Shown here piece after piece: positions 1-8,492 of a DNA stretch of 64,000 nt. Each line of letters opens with the position of its first letter. Positions within the stretch are counted from its first letter, which is position 1. Position numbers and translations under genes: made by a program. The stretch spans positions 62,001 through 126,000 of the forward strand of contig JBFWPN010000001.1 of assembly GCA_050249955.1 (NCBI GenBank). Reading direction: 5' to 3'. Under the pieces are notes generated by a model. The model searched no databases. It saw only the letters and a list, made by a program, of their open reading frames with translations, and was not told the origin of the DNA. This stretch comes from CAVVIG01 sp050249955 (GTDB taxonomy: Bacteria; Acidobacteriota; Vicinamibacteria; Vicinamibacterales; CAVVIG01).

Positions 1-197
1 TGATCGACCGGGTGGAAACGGCCCGGGCCAGCGCGAACAAGACGCGCTCGCTCATGCTCGTGCAGATGCTCAAGGTGCTGTCGCCCGAGCAGCGCACGCG
101 ATTCGGCTCGCTCCACGATCAGTGGCAGCGGGAACGTCCGGATCCGCGCCGACAGAACGACCGACAGCCGCGTACGCCGGAGACCCCGCGTCCCTAG
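1..197 (+). CDS. Spy/CpxP-like periplasmic protein, 3' end only
   Basis: The frame is open from base 3 through the left edge, so only about the last 64 residues are visible and the GTG at 12 need not be a start. The visible part is helical and charged, with the motif LSPEQRTRF, which resembles the LTxxQ repeats of Spy/CpxP-type periplasmic chaperones and metal-resistance proteins. It ends in a Pro/Arg-rich tail. The TolC-family gene starts 40 bases after its stop, so it may be the envelope-stress sensor or chaperone of the efflux cluster that follows. The family call rests on one motif; it could be another helical periplasmic protein. Confidence 0.55.
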   Translation, partial: IDRVETARASANKTRSLMLVQMLKVLSPEQRTRFGSLHDQWQRERPDPRRQNDRQPRTPETPRP

Positions 198-237
198 GGA
201 CCGGGCTGGTTTGGACCTCTTGAAGGAACCCTCGGGA

Positions 238-1908
238 ATGACACGTTACGGACTACTGACGGCCGTGCTGTGGGGCACGCTTGCTGCCGCACCGGTCGCC
301 GCCCAGCCGGTGACCGACGCCTATGTGCAGGAACTGATTCGGGCTGCGGCCCTTCGCGTCGGGGCTGATGCCGGCCCGGTCGCCGGACAGCCGGCACAGC
401 CGGCGGCCGCCACGGAGCACCCGGTCGTGCGCCTCACGCTGGACGATGCGGTGAAGCTGGCGCTCGAACGGAACCTCGACATCGCTGTGCAGCGGCTCAA
501 CCCGTCCACCTTCGACTTCACCCTCGCGAACCTGCAGGCCGCGTATCGGCCCACGCTGACCTCGCAGGTCAGCCACCTGTCGCTGACCAACCCGTCGACC
601 CAGACGATTTCGGGCGCAGCGGCCGGCACGGGCATCCTGAGCGGCACGACCACCTACAACGGCGGCATCGCCCAGAACCTCAAGTGGGGCGGCGGCGCGC
701 TGCAGGTGACGCTGAACAACAACAAGCAGACGACGACGAGCCTGACGGCGCTCTTCAACCCGGCCTTCAACACGAACTGGTCGGCGCAGTTCACCCAGCC
801 GCTGCTGCGCAACTTCCGCATCGACAACGCGCGCCAGCAGCTGGCCGTCACGCGCCTGAACCAGGACATCAGCGAGATCCAGCTCCAGGCCTCGATCATC
901 AACATCGTCTCGAACGTGCGGAACGCCTACTGGGACCTGCTGTTCGCCATCCAGTCGGTGGAAGTCGCCCGGCGGTCGGTCGATCTGGCCGAGCGCCTGG
1001 TGGCCGACAACCGGACCCGGGTCGAAATCGGCACGATGGCACCCATCGACGTGGTGCAGGCCCAGTCGCAGGCCGCGACGCAGCGCCAGAACCTCGCGGT
1101 GGCGGAGGGCACGCGGCGGACCAATGAGCTGGCCCTGAAGCGCCTGATCGTGGCCGGTACCCAGGACCCGAACTGGAACGCGGAGCTGGTCCCGCTCGAT
1201 CGCCCCGAGTTCGCGCCCCAGCCCATCGACATTCCAGCGGCCGTGCGGCGGGCGCTGGAGAACCGGACCGACCTGCAGCAGGCCCGCAAGAACCTGCAGG
1301 TGAACGACACGACGCTGCAGTTCCTGCGGAACCAGACCCTGCCGCAGGCCGACCTCGTCGCCCGCTACGGCCTCGTGGGCCAGGGCGGCACGCAGTTCAT
1401 CACCAGCGGCACCGGCGTGAACCGCGTGGTCATCGGCGAGATCCCCGGCGGGTACGGTGACGCCCTGAGCTCACTGTTCGGGCGCAACTACCCCACCTGG
1501 AACCTGCAGCTGAACGTCAGCTATCCGATCGGGACGAGCGCCGCCGATGCGAACGTGGCGCGGGCCCGGGTGCAGTTGAACCAGGTGGAGGCGCAGCTGC
1601 GGCAGATCGAGCTGCAGATTGCCACCGACGTGACGAACGCGGCCACCAACGTCCAGAACAACGTGGAACGCGTGCAGGCCACGCAAGCCGCCCGGGAGTT
1701 CGCACAGCGGACGCTCGAAGCCGAACAGAGCAAGTTCGAGGTGGGCATGTCCACGAACTACTTCGTGGTGCAGGCCCAGCGCGACCTGGCCACGGCACAG
1801 AACAACGAGTTGCAGGCAGTCCTGGCCTATCGCCGGTCCCTTGTGGAGCTCGAGCGTCTGCAGCAGACGTCACTGGGCTCGGCGAACATCACGATCCTGG
1901 GCCGCTAG
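238..1908 (+). CDS. TolC-family outer-membrane efflux channel
   Basis: Outer-membrane channel of a tripartite efflux system, 556 residues. The first 22 residues form a signal peptide with a likely cut after VAA. Two repeated long-helix segments follow (about residues 75-290 and 330-545), rich in Ala/Gln/Asn with patterns such as VARRSVDLAERLVADN, as in TolC/OprM proteins. A TTG at 211 is in frame, but ATG 238 is preferred because GAAGGA lies about 10 bases upstream and the signal peptide starts there. It is longer than typical (450-480 residues). First gene of a run that continues with an adaptor and an RND permease; substrate unknown. Confidence 0.9.
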   Translation: MTRYGLLTAVLWGTLAAAPVAAQPVTDAYVQELIRAAALRVGADAGPVAGQPAQPAAATEHPVVRLTLDDAVKLALERNLDIAVQRLNPSTFDFTLANLQAAYRPTLTSQVSHLSLTNPSTQTISGAAAGTGILSGTTTYNGGIAQNLKWGGGALQVTLNNNKQTTTSLTALFNPAFNTNWSAQFTQPLLRNFRIDNARQQLAVTRLNQDISEIQLQASIINIVSNVRNAYWDLLFAIQSVEVARRSVDLAERLVADNRTRVEIGTMAPIDVVQAQSQAATQRQNLAVAEGTRRTNELALKRLIVAGTQDPNWNAELVPLDRPEFAPQPIDIPAAVRRALENRTDLQQARKNLQVNDTTLQFLRNQTLPQADLVARYGLVGQGGTQFITSGTGVNRVVIGEIPGGYGDALSSLFGRNYPTWNLQLNVSYPIGTSAADANVARARVQLNQVEAQLRQIELQIATDVTNAATNVQNNVERVQATQAAREFAQRTLEAEQSKFEVGMSTNYFVVQAQRDLATAQNNELQAVLAYRRSLVELERLQQTSLGSANITILGR

Positions 1909-1937
1909 TCGGGCCGCCACGAAAGCAGACGGAGTCT

Positions 1938-3401
1938 ATGAACCGCGGAATCATCGTCGTTGTCATCCTTGCGGCCGGCGCCGGGGGGTACTACTACTAC
2001 TCGAAGCAGAAGGCCTCGAGCGCAGAGGCCGGTGCGGCGTCTGGCGCCCCGGGCGGACCCGGCGGGCCTGGTGCGCAGGCGGGACGCGGTCGCGGGGGCC
2101 CCGGCGGGCCCGGTGGATTCGGTGGTCCGGGCGGCTTCGGCGGCGGCGGTCCGCGCCTGCCGATGACCGTGGAGCTGGCCGCCGTGAAGCGCGGCGACAT
2201 GAGCGAGAGCCTCGAAGTCGTCGGCAATCTGATCGGCGCCGCGACCATCGAGGCGGTGCCGAAGGTGGCCGGCCGGCTCGAAACCGTCAACGTCCGCCTG
2301 GGCGACCGGGTGAGTCGGGGCCAGCGGCTGGCCAAGGTCGAGGACCGCGAGATCCTGGAGCAGGTCAAGCAGGCCCAGGCATCGTTCGAGGTGTCGGCGG
2401 CAACGGTGCGCCAGCGCGAGGCCGACCTCAAGCTCGCACAGACCAACCTGGATCGGTCGCGCAGCCTGTACGAGCGGCAGCTGATCCCCCGGCAGACGTT
2501 CGACGACACGGACGCCCGGTACCAGGCCGCGGTCGCCGCGCTGGACCTCGCCCGCGCGCAGTACGCCCAGGCGCAGGCCAGGCTCGACGAGCTCAAGATC
2601 AACCTCGCCAACACGAACATCACCTCGCCGGTGGCGGGCTTCATCGGCAAACGGGCACTCGACCCCGGTGCCTGGGTCACGCCCAACTCGTCGTTCATCT
2701 CGGTGGTCGACATCGGCGTGGTGCGCCTCGTGGCCAACGTCGTCGAGAAGGACCTGCGCCGCATCACCCAGGGCATGAAGGCCGACGTGTCGGTCGATGC
2801 ATTCCCGGGTGAAGTCTTCGATGGCCGCATCGCGCACGTCGCGCCGGTGCTCGACCCGGCCACACGCACGGCGCAGATCGAGGTCGAGGTCCAGAACTCG
2901 ACCTTCCGCCTGAAGCCCGGCATGTATGCGCGGGTGAACTTCGTGGTGGAGCACAAGGAGAACACCCTGGTGGTCCCGGCCAACGCCGTGGTCGACCTGC
3001 GAGGTGAGAAGGGCGTGTTCCTGCCGGACGAAGGGGACGTCGCGCGGTTCAAGGCCGTGAAGATCGGCATGTCGCAGCCGGACCAGATTGAGATTGTGGA
3101 GGGGCTGGCGGAGGGCACGCGCGTGGTGACGACCGGCGCGGCTGCGCTGCGCGAGGGCGATCGGATCGTGCTGCTCGGCGCCAATGGCCGCGGCGGGCGC
3201 GGCGGTGCACGCGGAGCTGGTGGCCGGCAGGGTGGCGCGCCTGGCGCGGCTCCAGGCGAAGGCCGTCAGGGTGGCAGTGCCGAGGGTGCGGCCGCTGGCG
3301 GTGCCACGGGCGGCGCCCCGCTGGGGGCGCCCGGCGGTCAGGGTGGATTCGGTGGCGGTGAGGCACGCGGCCGGCGCGGCGCTCCCGCCGGCGGCCAGTA
3401 G
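1938..3401 (+). CDS. RND efflux periplasmic adaptor (HlyD/AcrA type) with Gly-rich ends
   Basis: Membrane fusion protein linking the RND pump to the TolC channel. An N-terminal membrane anchor (residues 4-21) is followed by a Gly/Pro-rich stretch (about 36-72), a lipoyl/barrel-sandwich and helical hairpin region (about 75-250, motif VAGFIGKRALDPGAWV), a beta-barrel domain (about 255-335) and a membrane-proximal domain. The tail from about residue 413 to 487 is again almost only Gly, Ala, Arg and Gln. GGAG sits 4-7 bases before ATG 1938. The low-complexity ends make it longer (487 residues) than usual adaptors of about 370-400. Same operon as the neighbouring TolC and permease. Confidence 0.9.
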   Translation: MNRGIIVVVILAAGAGGYYYYSKQKASSAEAGAASGAPGGPGGPGAQAGRGRGGPGGPGGFGGPGGFGGGGPRLPMTVELAAVKRGDMSESLEVVGNLIGAATIEAVPKVAGRLETVNVRLGDRVSRGQRLAKVEDREILEQVKQAQASFEVSAATVRQREADLKLAQTNLDRSRSLYERQLIPRQTFDDTDARYQAAVAALDLARAQYAQAQARLDELKINLANTNITSPVAGFIGKRALDPGAWVTPNSSFISVVDIGVVRLVANVVEKDLRRITQGMKADVSVDAFPGEVFDGRIAHVAPVLDPATRTAQIEVEVQNSTFRLKPGMYARVNFVVEHKENTLVVPANAVVDLRGEKGVFLPDEGDVARFKAVKIGMSQPDQIEIVEGLAEGTRVVTTGAAALREGDRIVLLGANGRGGRGGARGAGGRQGGAPGAAPGEGRQGGSAEGAAAGGATGGAPLGAPGGQGGFGGGEARGRRGAPAGGQ

Positions 3402-3433
3402 CAGGCAGCAGCAGTCAGGTATCAGGAGCAGGC

Positions 3434-6400
3434 ATGAGCATCCCGCGTTTCGCCATCGAGCGTCCCGTGATGATGACGATGATCAGCTCGATCATCATCC
3501 TCATTGGCGGCATCTCCCTCACGCGCCTTCCGGTCGACCTGCTGCCCGACATCTCGCAGCCGACGGTGAACGTCCGCGTCAGCTACCAGGGCGTCGGCCC
3601 GCTCGAGATGGAGGAGCTGATCGTCCGGCCGCTGGAACAGCAGTTGAGCGCCGTCTCCGGCCTCGACCAGATGAACTCCAGCGCCAACGAGGGGAACGCG
3701 AGCATCCAGCTGAACTTCACCTGGGGCACCGACCTGAACGAGGCGATGGACGACATCCGGACGCGCATCGACCGCGTGCGCGGACGCCTGCCGGAGGATG
3801 CGGATCCGCCCATCGTGCAGAAGTTCGATTCGAACGCCATGCCGATCATGGGCCTGGCGCTGGAGAGCACGGACGGCACGATGGATCGCGTGCAGCTGCG
3901 CGAGCTGGCCGAGAACATCCTCTCGCCGCGCTTCGAGCGGGTGTCGGGCGTGGCGGCCGTGACGGTGGGCGGCGGCCTGCGCCGGCAGATTCACGTGGAC
4001 CTGTCGCGCGAGAAGATCACCGCGCTCGACCTCTCGGTCGACCGTGTGGTCACCGTGCTCAGGAACGAGAACCAGAACATCCCGATCGGCGAGGTGTACC
4101 AGGGCGACCGCGCCCTGCTGCTCCGCAGCCAGGGCCAGTACCAGAACCTTGACCAGATTGCGAACACGGTCGTCCTGACGAAGAACGGTGTGCCGGTGTA
4201 CCTCAAGGACATCGCCGACGTGAAGGACTCGACCGAGGACGTCCGCTCGGTGCTCCGCATCAACGGCCGGCCCGGCGTGCGCCTGCAGGTCACCAAGCAG
4301 TCGGGCACGAACACCGTGCAGATCGCCGAGGGCGTGCGTGCGGAAATCGACCGCATCAACCGTGAGGTGCCCGGCGTGAAGATCTCGCTGCTCGATGACA
4401 GCGCCAAGTTCATCGAGCGGTCCATCAGCGCCGTGCAGGAGCACGTGATGCTCGGGTCGGTCCTGGTCATCGCGATCATCTTCCTGTTCCTGCGCAACTT
4501 CCGCTCGACGCTCATCGTCTGCACGTCCATCCCGATTTCGGTGGTCGGCACGTTCGCCCTGCTCTACTTCGGTGGGCTGACGCTGAACACGATGACGTTC
4601 GGCGGCCTGGCGCTCGGCGTCGGCATGATCGTCGACGCGGCGATCGTCGTGCTGGAGAACTCGTTCCGGCACATGGAGCACCACGGCAAGGACCGGATGA
4701 CGGCGGCCATCGACGGCAGCGAGGAGGTCTGGTCGGCCATCCTGGCCTCGATCCTGACGCACATCGCGGTGTTCGTCCCGCTGCTCTTCCTCGAGGGCGT
4801 GTCGAGCATCATGTTCCGGCAGCTGTCGGTCGTGGTGGTCTTCTCCCTCCTGATGTCGCTCTTCGTGGCGGTGACGCTGGTGCCGGTGCTCTGCTCGCGC
4901 CTGCTCGTCCTGCCGCCGCCCCTCGAGCAGCGGAGCGCGATCAGCCGGACGCTCTTCGGGTTCAGCGAGCGGATGCTGAACGGCATGGACGACGCCTATA
5001 CCAAGCTGCTGCACAAGGCGCTCTCGCACCGCGCGGCGGTGGTCGGCGTGGCGGCGGCCTCGGTCGTCCTCGCCTGGTACATCGGCGGCACCCTGCCGAC
5101 CGAGCTCGCCACGCAGGCCGACGAGGGCCAGGTGCAGGTGAGCATCGAGCTGGCGCAGGGCACCCGCATCGAGGTCACCGACCCCGTGCTGCAGCGGGTG
5201 GAGGCAGCCATCAACCAGCTGGTCCCGGAGGCGACCGACGTCATCACCAACGCGGGTGGCGGCGGCGGCTTCGGACCTCCCGGCGGCGGCAACGTGAACC
5301 GCGGCAACCTCCAGATCCTGCTCAAGCCGAAGGACGAGCGGACCCGGAGCAGTGACCAGATCGCCATGGACCTGCGGCGCCAGCTCTCGGGCATTCCCGG
5401 CGTGGTGGTCCGCGCCAACGCGTCGGGCGGCAACTACCAGATGAACCGCTTCCTGTCCGGCGGCAACGCCGGCGGAGGCCGCCTCTCCCTCGAGATCCGC
5501 GGTGAGGACCTCAACGAGGCCCGCAAGGTGGCGCAGGCCGCCAAGGACCTGCTCGACAGCACGCCCGGCGTGGCCGACTCGCGGCTGGGCCGTGACGAGG
5601 GACGGCCTGAGCTGGCGGTCGAGGTCGACCGCGCCAAGGCGGCGCTGCTGGGCGTGAACACGACGACCGTGGCGAACACGCTGCGGACCAACGTGGCAGG
5701 CACGCAGGCGGCGATGTTCCGCCAGGCGGGCCAGGAGTACCCGATCGTGGTCCGCCTCAAGGAGGATCAGCGCCAGGCGGTCAGTGACGTGAACGACGTG
5801 CTCGTCAGCACGCCCCAGGGCACCGTGGTGCAGGCGAAGAACCTGATGCGTGTCGCCGACTCGGTCGGCCCGTCCCAGATTCAGCGCAAGAACCAGCAGC
5901 GCATCGCCTACGTCAGCGCCGAGCCCGAGGCCACGCTCAGCGAGGCCGTGCAGTCGGTCAACGAGCGGCTGCCCCAGATCCACAGCCTGCTGCCGAAGGA
6001 CTTCTCCATCGGCTTCGGCGCCGAGGTGGAGCAGCAGGCAAAGGCGTTCGACCAGCTGCGGACCGTGCTCATCCTGGCGCTGCTGCTGGTCTACGCGGTC
6101 ATGGCCTCGCAGTACGAGTCGCTGCGCGACCCGTTCATCATCATGTTCTCGGTGCCGACCGCGGCCATCGGCGTCGTGCTGTCACTCTGGCTGACGAACA
6201 CGTCGTTCAACATGCAGGCCTACATCGGCGTCATCATGCTGGCCGGCATCGTCGTGAGCAACGGGATCCTGCTGGTCGACTACACCAACGTGCTCCGCCA
6301 CCGCGACGGCCTGCCGATCCGAGAGGCGGTGGAGCAGGCCGGACGGACGCGCCTGCGGCCGATCCTGATGACGTCGATCGCCACCGCGCTCGGCCTCGTG

Positions 6401-6586
6401 CCGATGTCTCTGGGCATCGGCGAAGGCAGCGAACTGCAGGTGCCGCTGGCCCGCGTGGTCATCGGCGGCCTGACGACGTCCCTCCTCATCACGCTCGTGC
6501 TGGTGCCGACGATGTACACGCTGTTCGAGGAAGGTATCCCCAACCCGTTCCGGCGGTCCAAGAAGGTAGATGCCGCTGAGGCGTAG
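3434..6586 (+). CDS. RND-family efflux permease (AcrB-like)
   Basis: Inner-membrane proton-driven pump of 1050 residues, the usual RND length. It begins with the typical N terminus (FAIERPVMMTMISSIIILIGG, TM1), a PDLLPDISQP-type start of the first periplasmic loop, and has twelve predicted TM segments with two large periplasmic loops. In TM4 the proton-relay site reads VDAAIVVLEN, so Asp401 is kept but the second Asp of classical AcrB is Ala402. A Gly-rich insertion lies at about residues 605-622 in the second loop. GGAG precedes ATG 3434. Substrate cannot be inferred; HME-type metal signatures are absent, so drugs, lipids or metabolites are likelier than metals. Confidence 0.93.
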   Translation: MSIPRFAIERPVMMTMISSIIILIGGISLTRLPVDLLPDISQPTVNVRVSYQGVGPLEMEELIVRPLEQQLSAVSGLDQMNSSANEGNASIQLNFTWGTDLNEAMDDIRTRIDRVRGRLPEDADPPIVQKFDSNAMPIMGLALESTDGTMDRVQLRELAENILSPRFERVSGVAAVTVGGGLRRQIHVDLSREKITALDLSVDRVVTVLRNENQNIPIGEVYQGDRALLLRSQGQYQNLDQIANTVVLTKNGVPVYLKDIADVKDSTEDVRSVLRINGRPGVRLQVTKQSGTNTVQIAEGVRAEIDRINREVPGVKISLLDDSAKFIERSISAVQEHVMLGSVLVIAIIFLFLRNFRSTLIVCTSIPISVVGTFALLYFGGLTLNTMTFGGLALGVGMIVDAAIVVLENSFRHMEHHGKDRMTAAIDGSEEVWSAILASILTHIAVFVPLLFLEGVSSIMFRQLSVVVVFSLLMSLFVAVTLVPVLCSRLLVLPPPLEQRSAISRTLFGFSERMLNGMDDAYTKLLHKALSHRAAVVGVAAASVVLAWYIGGTLPTELATQADEGQVQVSIELAQGTRIEVTDPVLQRVEAAINQLVPEATDVITNAGGGGGFGPPGGGNVNRGNLQILLKPKDERTRSSDQIAMDLRRQLSGIPGVVVRANASGGNYQMNRFLSGGNAGGGRLSLEIRGEDLNEARKVAQAAKDLLDSTPGVADSRLGRDEGRPELAVEVDRAKAALLGVNTTTVANTLRTNVAGTQAAMFRQAGQEYPIVVRLKEDQRQAVSDVNDVLVSTPQGTVVQAKNLMRVADSVGPSQIQRKNQQRIAYVSAEPEATLSEAVQSVNERLPQIHSLLPKDFSIGFGAEVEQQAKAFDQLRTVLILALLLVYAVMASQYESLRDPFIIMFSVPTAAIGVVLSLWLTNTSFNMQAYIGVIMLAGIVVSNGILLVDYTNVLRHRDGLPIREAVEQAGRTRLRPILMTSIATALGLVPMSLGIGEGSELQVPLARVVIGGLTTSLLITLVLVPTMYTLFEEGIPNPFRRSKKVDAAEA

Positions 6587-6592
6587 ACCCCG

Positions 6593-8413
6593 ATGAAAAA
6601 GCTCGTCGTGACCGTGCTCGTCCTTGGCCTGCTGGGCGGGGGCGGCTACTGGTACTACCGGTACTCACAGAAGCCGGAGGCGCCAACGGTCACGACGGCA
6701 GCCGTCACCCGCGGCGACGTCTTCGAGACCGTCGGGGCGACCGGCACGCTGGCCGCCGTCACCACCGTGCAGGTGGGCACACAGGTGTCGGGAACGATCC
6801 AAGCGCTCTACGCCGACTTCAACTCCCTCGTGAGGAAGGGCCAGGTGCTGGCGCGCCTGGACCCTTCCCTCTTCCAGACCCAGATCGAGCAGGCGCGCGC
6901 GAACCTCATCCGAGCGCAGGCCGACCTCGAACGGCTGCGTGTCACGCTGGCCGATGCCCAGACCAAGCTGAATCGGGCCCGTGAGCTGAGCAACCGTCAG
7001 TTGATTCCACGGACGGATCTCGAGACCGCCGAGGTGAACGTGCGCTCGGCCGAGGCGCAGATCCGGTCGCAGGAAGCCCAGGTCACCCAGGCGCTGGCCT
7101 CGCTGAACCAGAACCAGGTCAACCTGGAACATACCGTCATCACCGCGCCGATCGACGGACTCGTGATCTCGCGGAACGTGGATGTGGGCCAGACCGTGGC
7201 CGCGAGCATGCAGGCGCCCACGCTGTTCGTCCTCGCGGCGGACCTGACCAAGATGCAGGTGGTGGCGAACCTCGACGAGTCGGACGTCGGGCGCATCCGC
7301 CCGAACCAGGCGGTGGTCTTCCGGGTGGACGCCTACCCCAACGACGCGTTCAGGGGCAGCGTGTCCCAGGTCAGGCTCGAGGCGAAGGTGCAGCAGAACG
7401 TGGTCACCTACGCCACGGTGATCGACGTGCCGAACGACGACCTGCGCCTGAAGCCCGGCATGACCGCGAACGTGAACATCGAACTCGCCAAGGCGCTCAA
7501 CGTGCTGCGCGTGCCGAACGCCGCCCTGCGCTTCCGGCCGGCGGCAGAAGTGTTCACGGCGCTGGGCCAGGCACCGCCCGAACCGCAGGGCCGCGGCTTC
7601 GCCCCCGGGGGGGGACGCCGCAACGGTTCGCAGGGGAACGGCGATACACCGGGCACGCCCGCGTCGGCATCGCCGGCACCAGCCGTAGCGCCAGGCTCCC
7701 AGGCACCGACGGTCACTACGCCGGGCCGGGCGGAGCCGGCGGCGCAGGTCGAGGCCGGCAGCGGCGCCCGGCCACCCGCACGCGGAGCAGCGCCCGGACA
7801 GGGGGATGGTCGCGGGGGTTCGACGGCGCCAACCGGTGGCGATCGCCAGCCGGAGGCCGCAGCCGACACGACGGACCGTCGGGCGAGGTTCGCCGAACGG
7901 ATGCAGAACCTGCCGCCCGAGCAGCGCGAGGCGATGATGGCCCGGATGCGCGAGCGGGGGATCGACCCGGCCAACCCGGGCGCCGCCTTCAACGGCCGCG
8001 GCGGCGTCGGGGAACGGAACAGCGCAACCGGCAGCACAGATGCGCCCTCTGGTCAGGGCCGCGGCCGGCGTGACAGCCCCGCGCCAGCCAGTCCACCCGC
8101 GGGTGCCCAGAGCCCGGGAACGATCGACGCGCTGTTCGCGCCGCTGCCGCGCACCGAGTCGCCGGGCCGGGTGTGGACGTATGTCAACAACACGCTGCAG
8201 CCCGTGCGGCTGCGGCTCGGCATCTCGGACGGACAGTTCACCGAGTTGATCGAAGGCGACCTGAGCGAAGGCGCGGACGTGGTGACCAACGTCGTCCTGC
8301 CTGGACAGACGACCCGGCCGGCAACGACCGCCTTCCCCGGCTTCGGCCCGCAGGGCGGGCGCCAGGGCTTCCCCGGCGGAGGCTTCAACGGCGGCGGCGG
8401 TCGAGGACGGTAG
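6593..8413 (+). CDS. MacA-like periplasmic adaptor with long low-complexity insert
   Basis: Periplasmic adaptor for the MacB-type permease and ATPase encoded just downstream. An N-terminal membrane anchor (residues 3-20), barrel-sandwich and helical hairpin (about 38-215) and beta-barrel domain (about 225-315) are followed by an unusual insert of some 190 residues (about 325-520) rich in Pro, Ala, Gly and Arg. Within it, about residues 430-460, is a charged helix with the motif LPPEQREAMMARM, which resembles LTxxQ/Spy-type helices. The membrane-proximal domain resumes at about residue 525 (RVWTYVNNTLQPVRLRLG) and a Gly-rich tail ends the 606-residue protein. The start is six bases after the permease stop. 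Confidence 0.88.
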   Translation: MKKLVVTVLVLGLLGGGGYWYYRYSQKPEAPTVTTAAVTRGDVFETVGATGTLAAVTTVQVGTQVSGTIQALYADFNSLVRKGQVLARLDPSLFQTQIEQARANLIRAQADLERLRVTLADAQTKLNRARELSNRQLIPRTDLETAEVNVRSAEAQIRSQEAQVTQALASLNQNQVNLEHTVITAPIDGLVISRNVDVGQTVAASMQAPTLFVLAADLTKMQVVANLDESDVGRIRPNQAVVFRVDAYPNDAFRGSVSQVRLEAKVQQNVVTYATVIDVPNDDLRLKPGMTANVNIELAKALNVLRVPNAALRFRPAAEVFTALGQAPPEPQGRGFAPGGGRRNGSQGNGDTPGTPASASPAPAVAPGSQAPTVTTPGRAEPAAQVEAGSGARPPARGAAPGQGDGRGGSTAPTGGDRQPEAAADTTDRRARFAERMQNLPPEQREAMMARMRERGIDPANPGAAFNGRGGVGERNSATGSTDAPSGQGRGRRDSPAPASPPAGAQSPGTIDALFAPLPRTESPGRVWTYVNNTLQPVRLRLGISDGQFTELIEGDLSEGADVVTNVVLPGQTTRPATTAFPGFGPQGGRQGFPGGGFNGGGGRGR

Positions 8414-8425
8414 CGTTCCTGGAAC

Positions 8426-8477
8426 TCAGAAGTTCAGAACCAAGTCAGCAATCAGCATTCGTCAATCAGCAATTCAG
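8426..8477 (+). repeat. TCAG-phased intergenic repeat
   Basis: The 79-base gap between the adaptor and the ABC permease is much more AT-rich than its surroundings. It contains six TCAG units starting at 8426, 8434, 8445, 8452, 8466 and 8474, and an exact 9-base direct repeat CAATCAGCA at 8449-8457 and 8463-8471. No coding potential or clear Shine-Dalgarno site is present. Function unknown. Confidence 0.5.
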
Positions 8478-8492
8478 CACCGCCCATCGCCC

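Noticed and set aside
211..237. Upstream TTG start for the first TolC gene
   Set aside because: It would place nine extra residues before a good signal peptide and lacks a ribosome-binding site, while ATG 238 has GAAGGA at proper distance.
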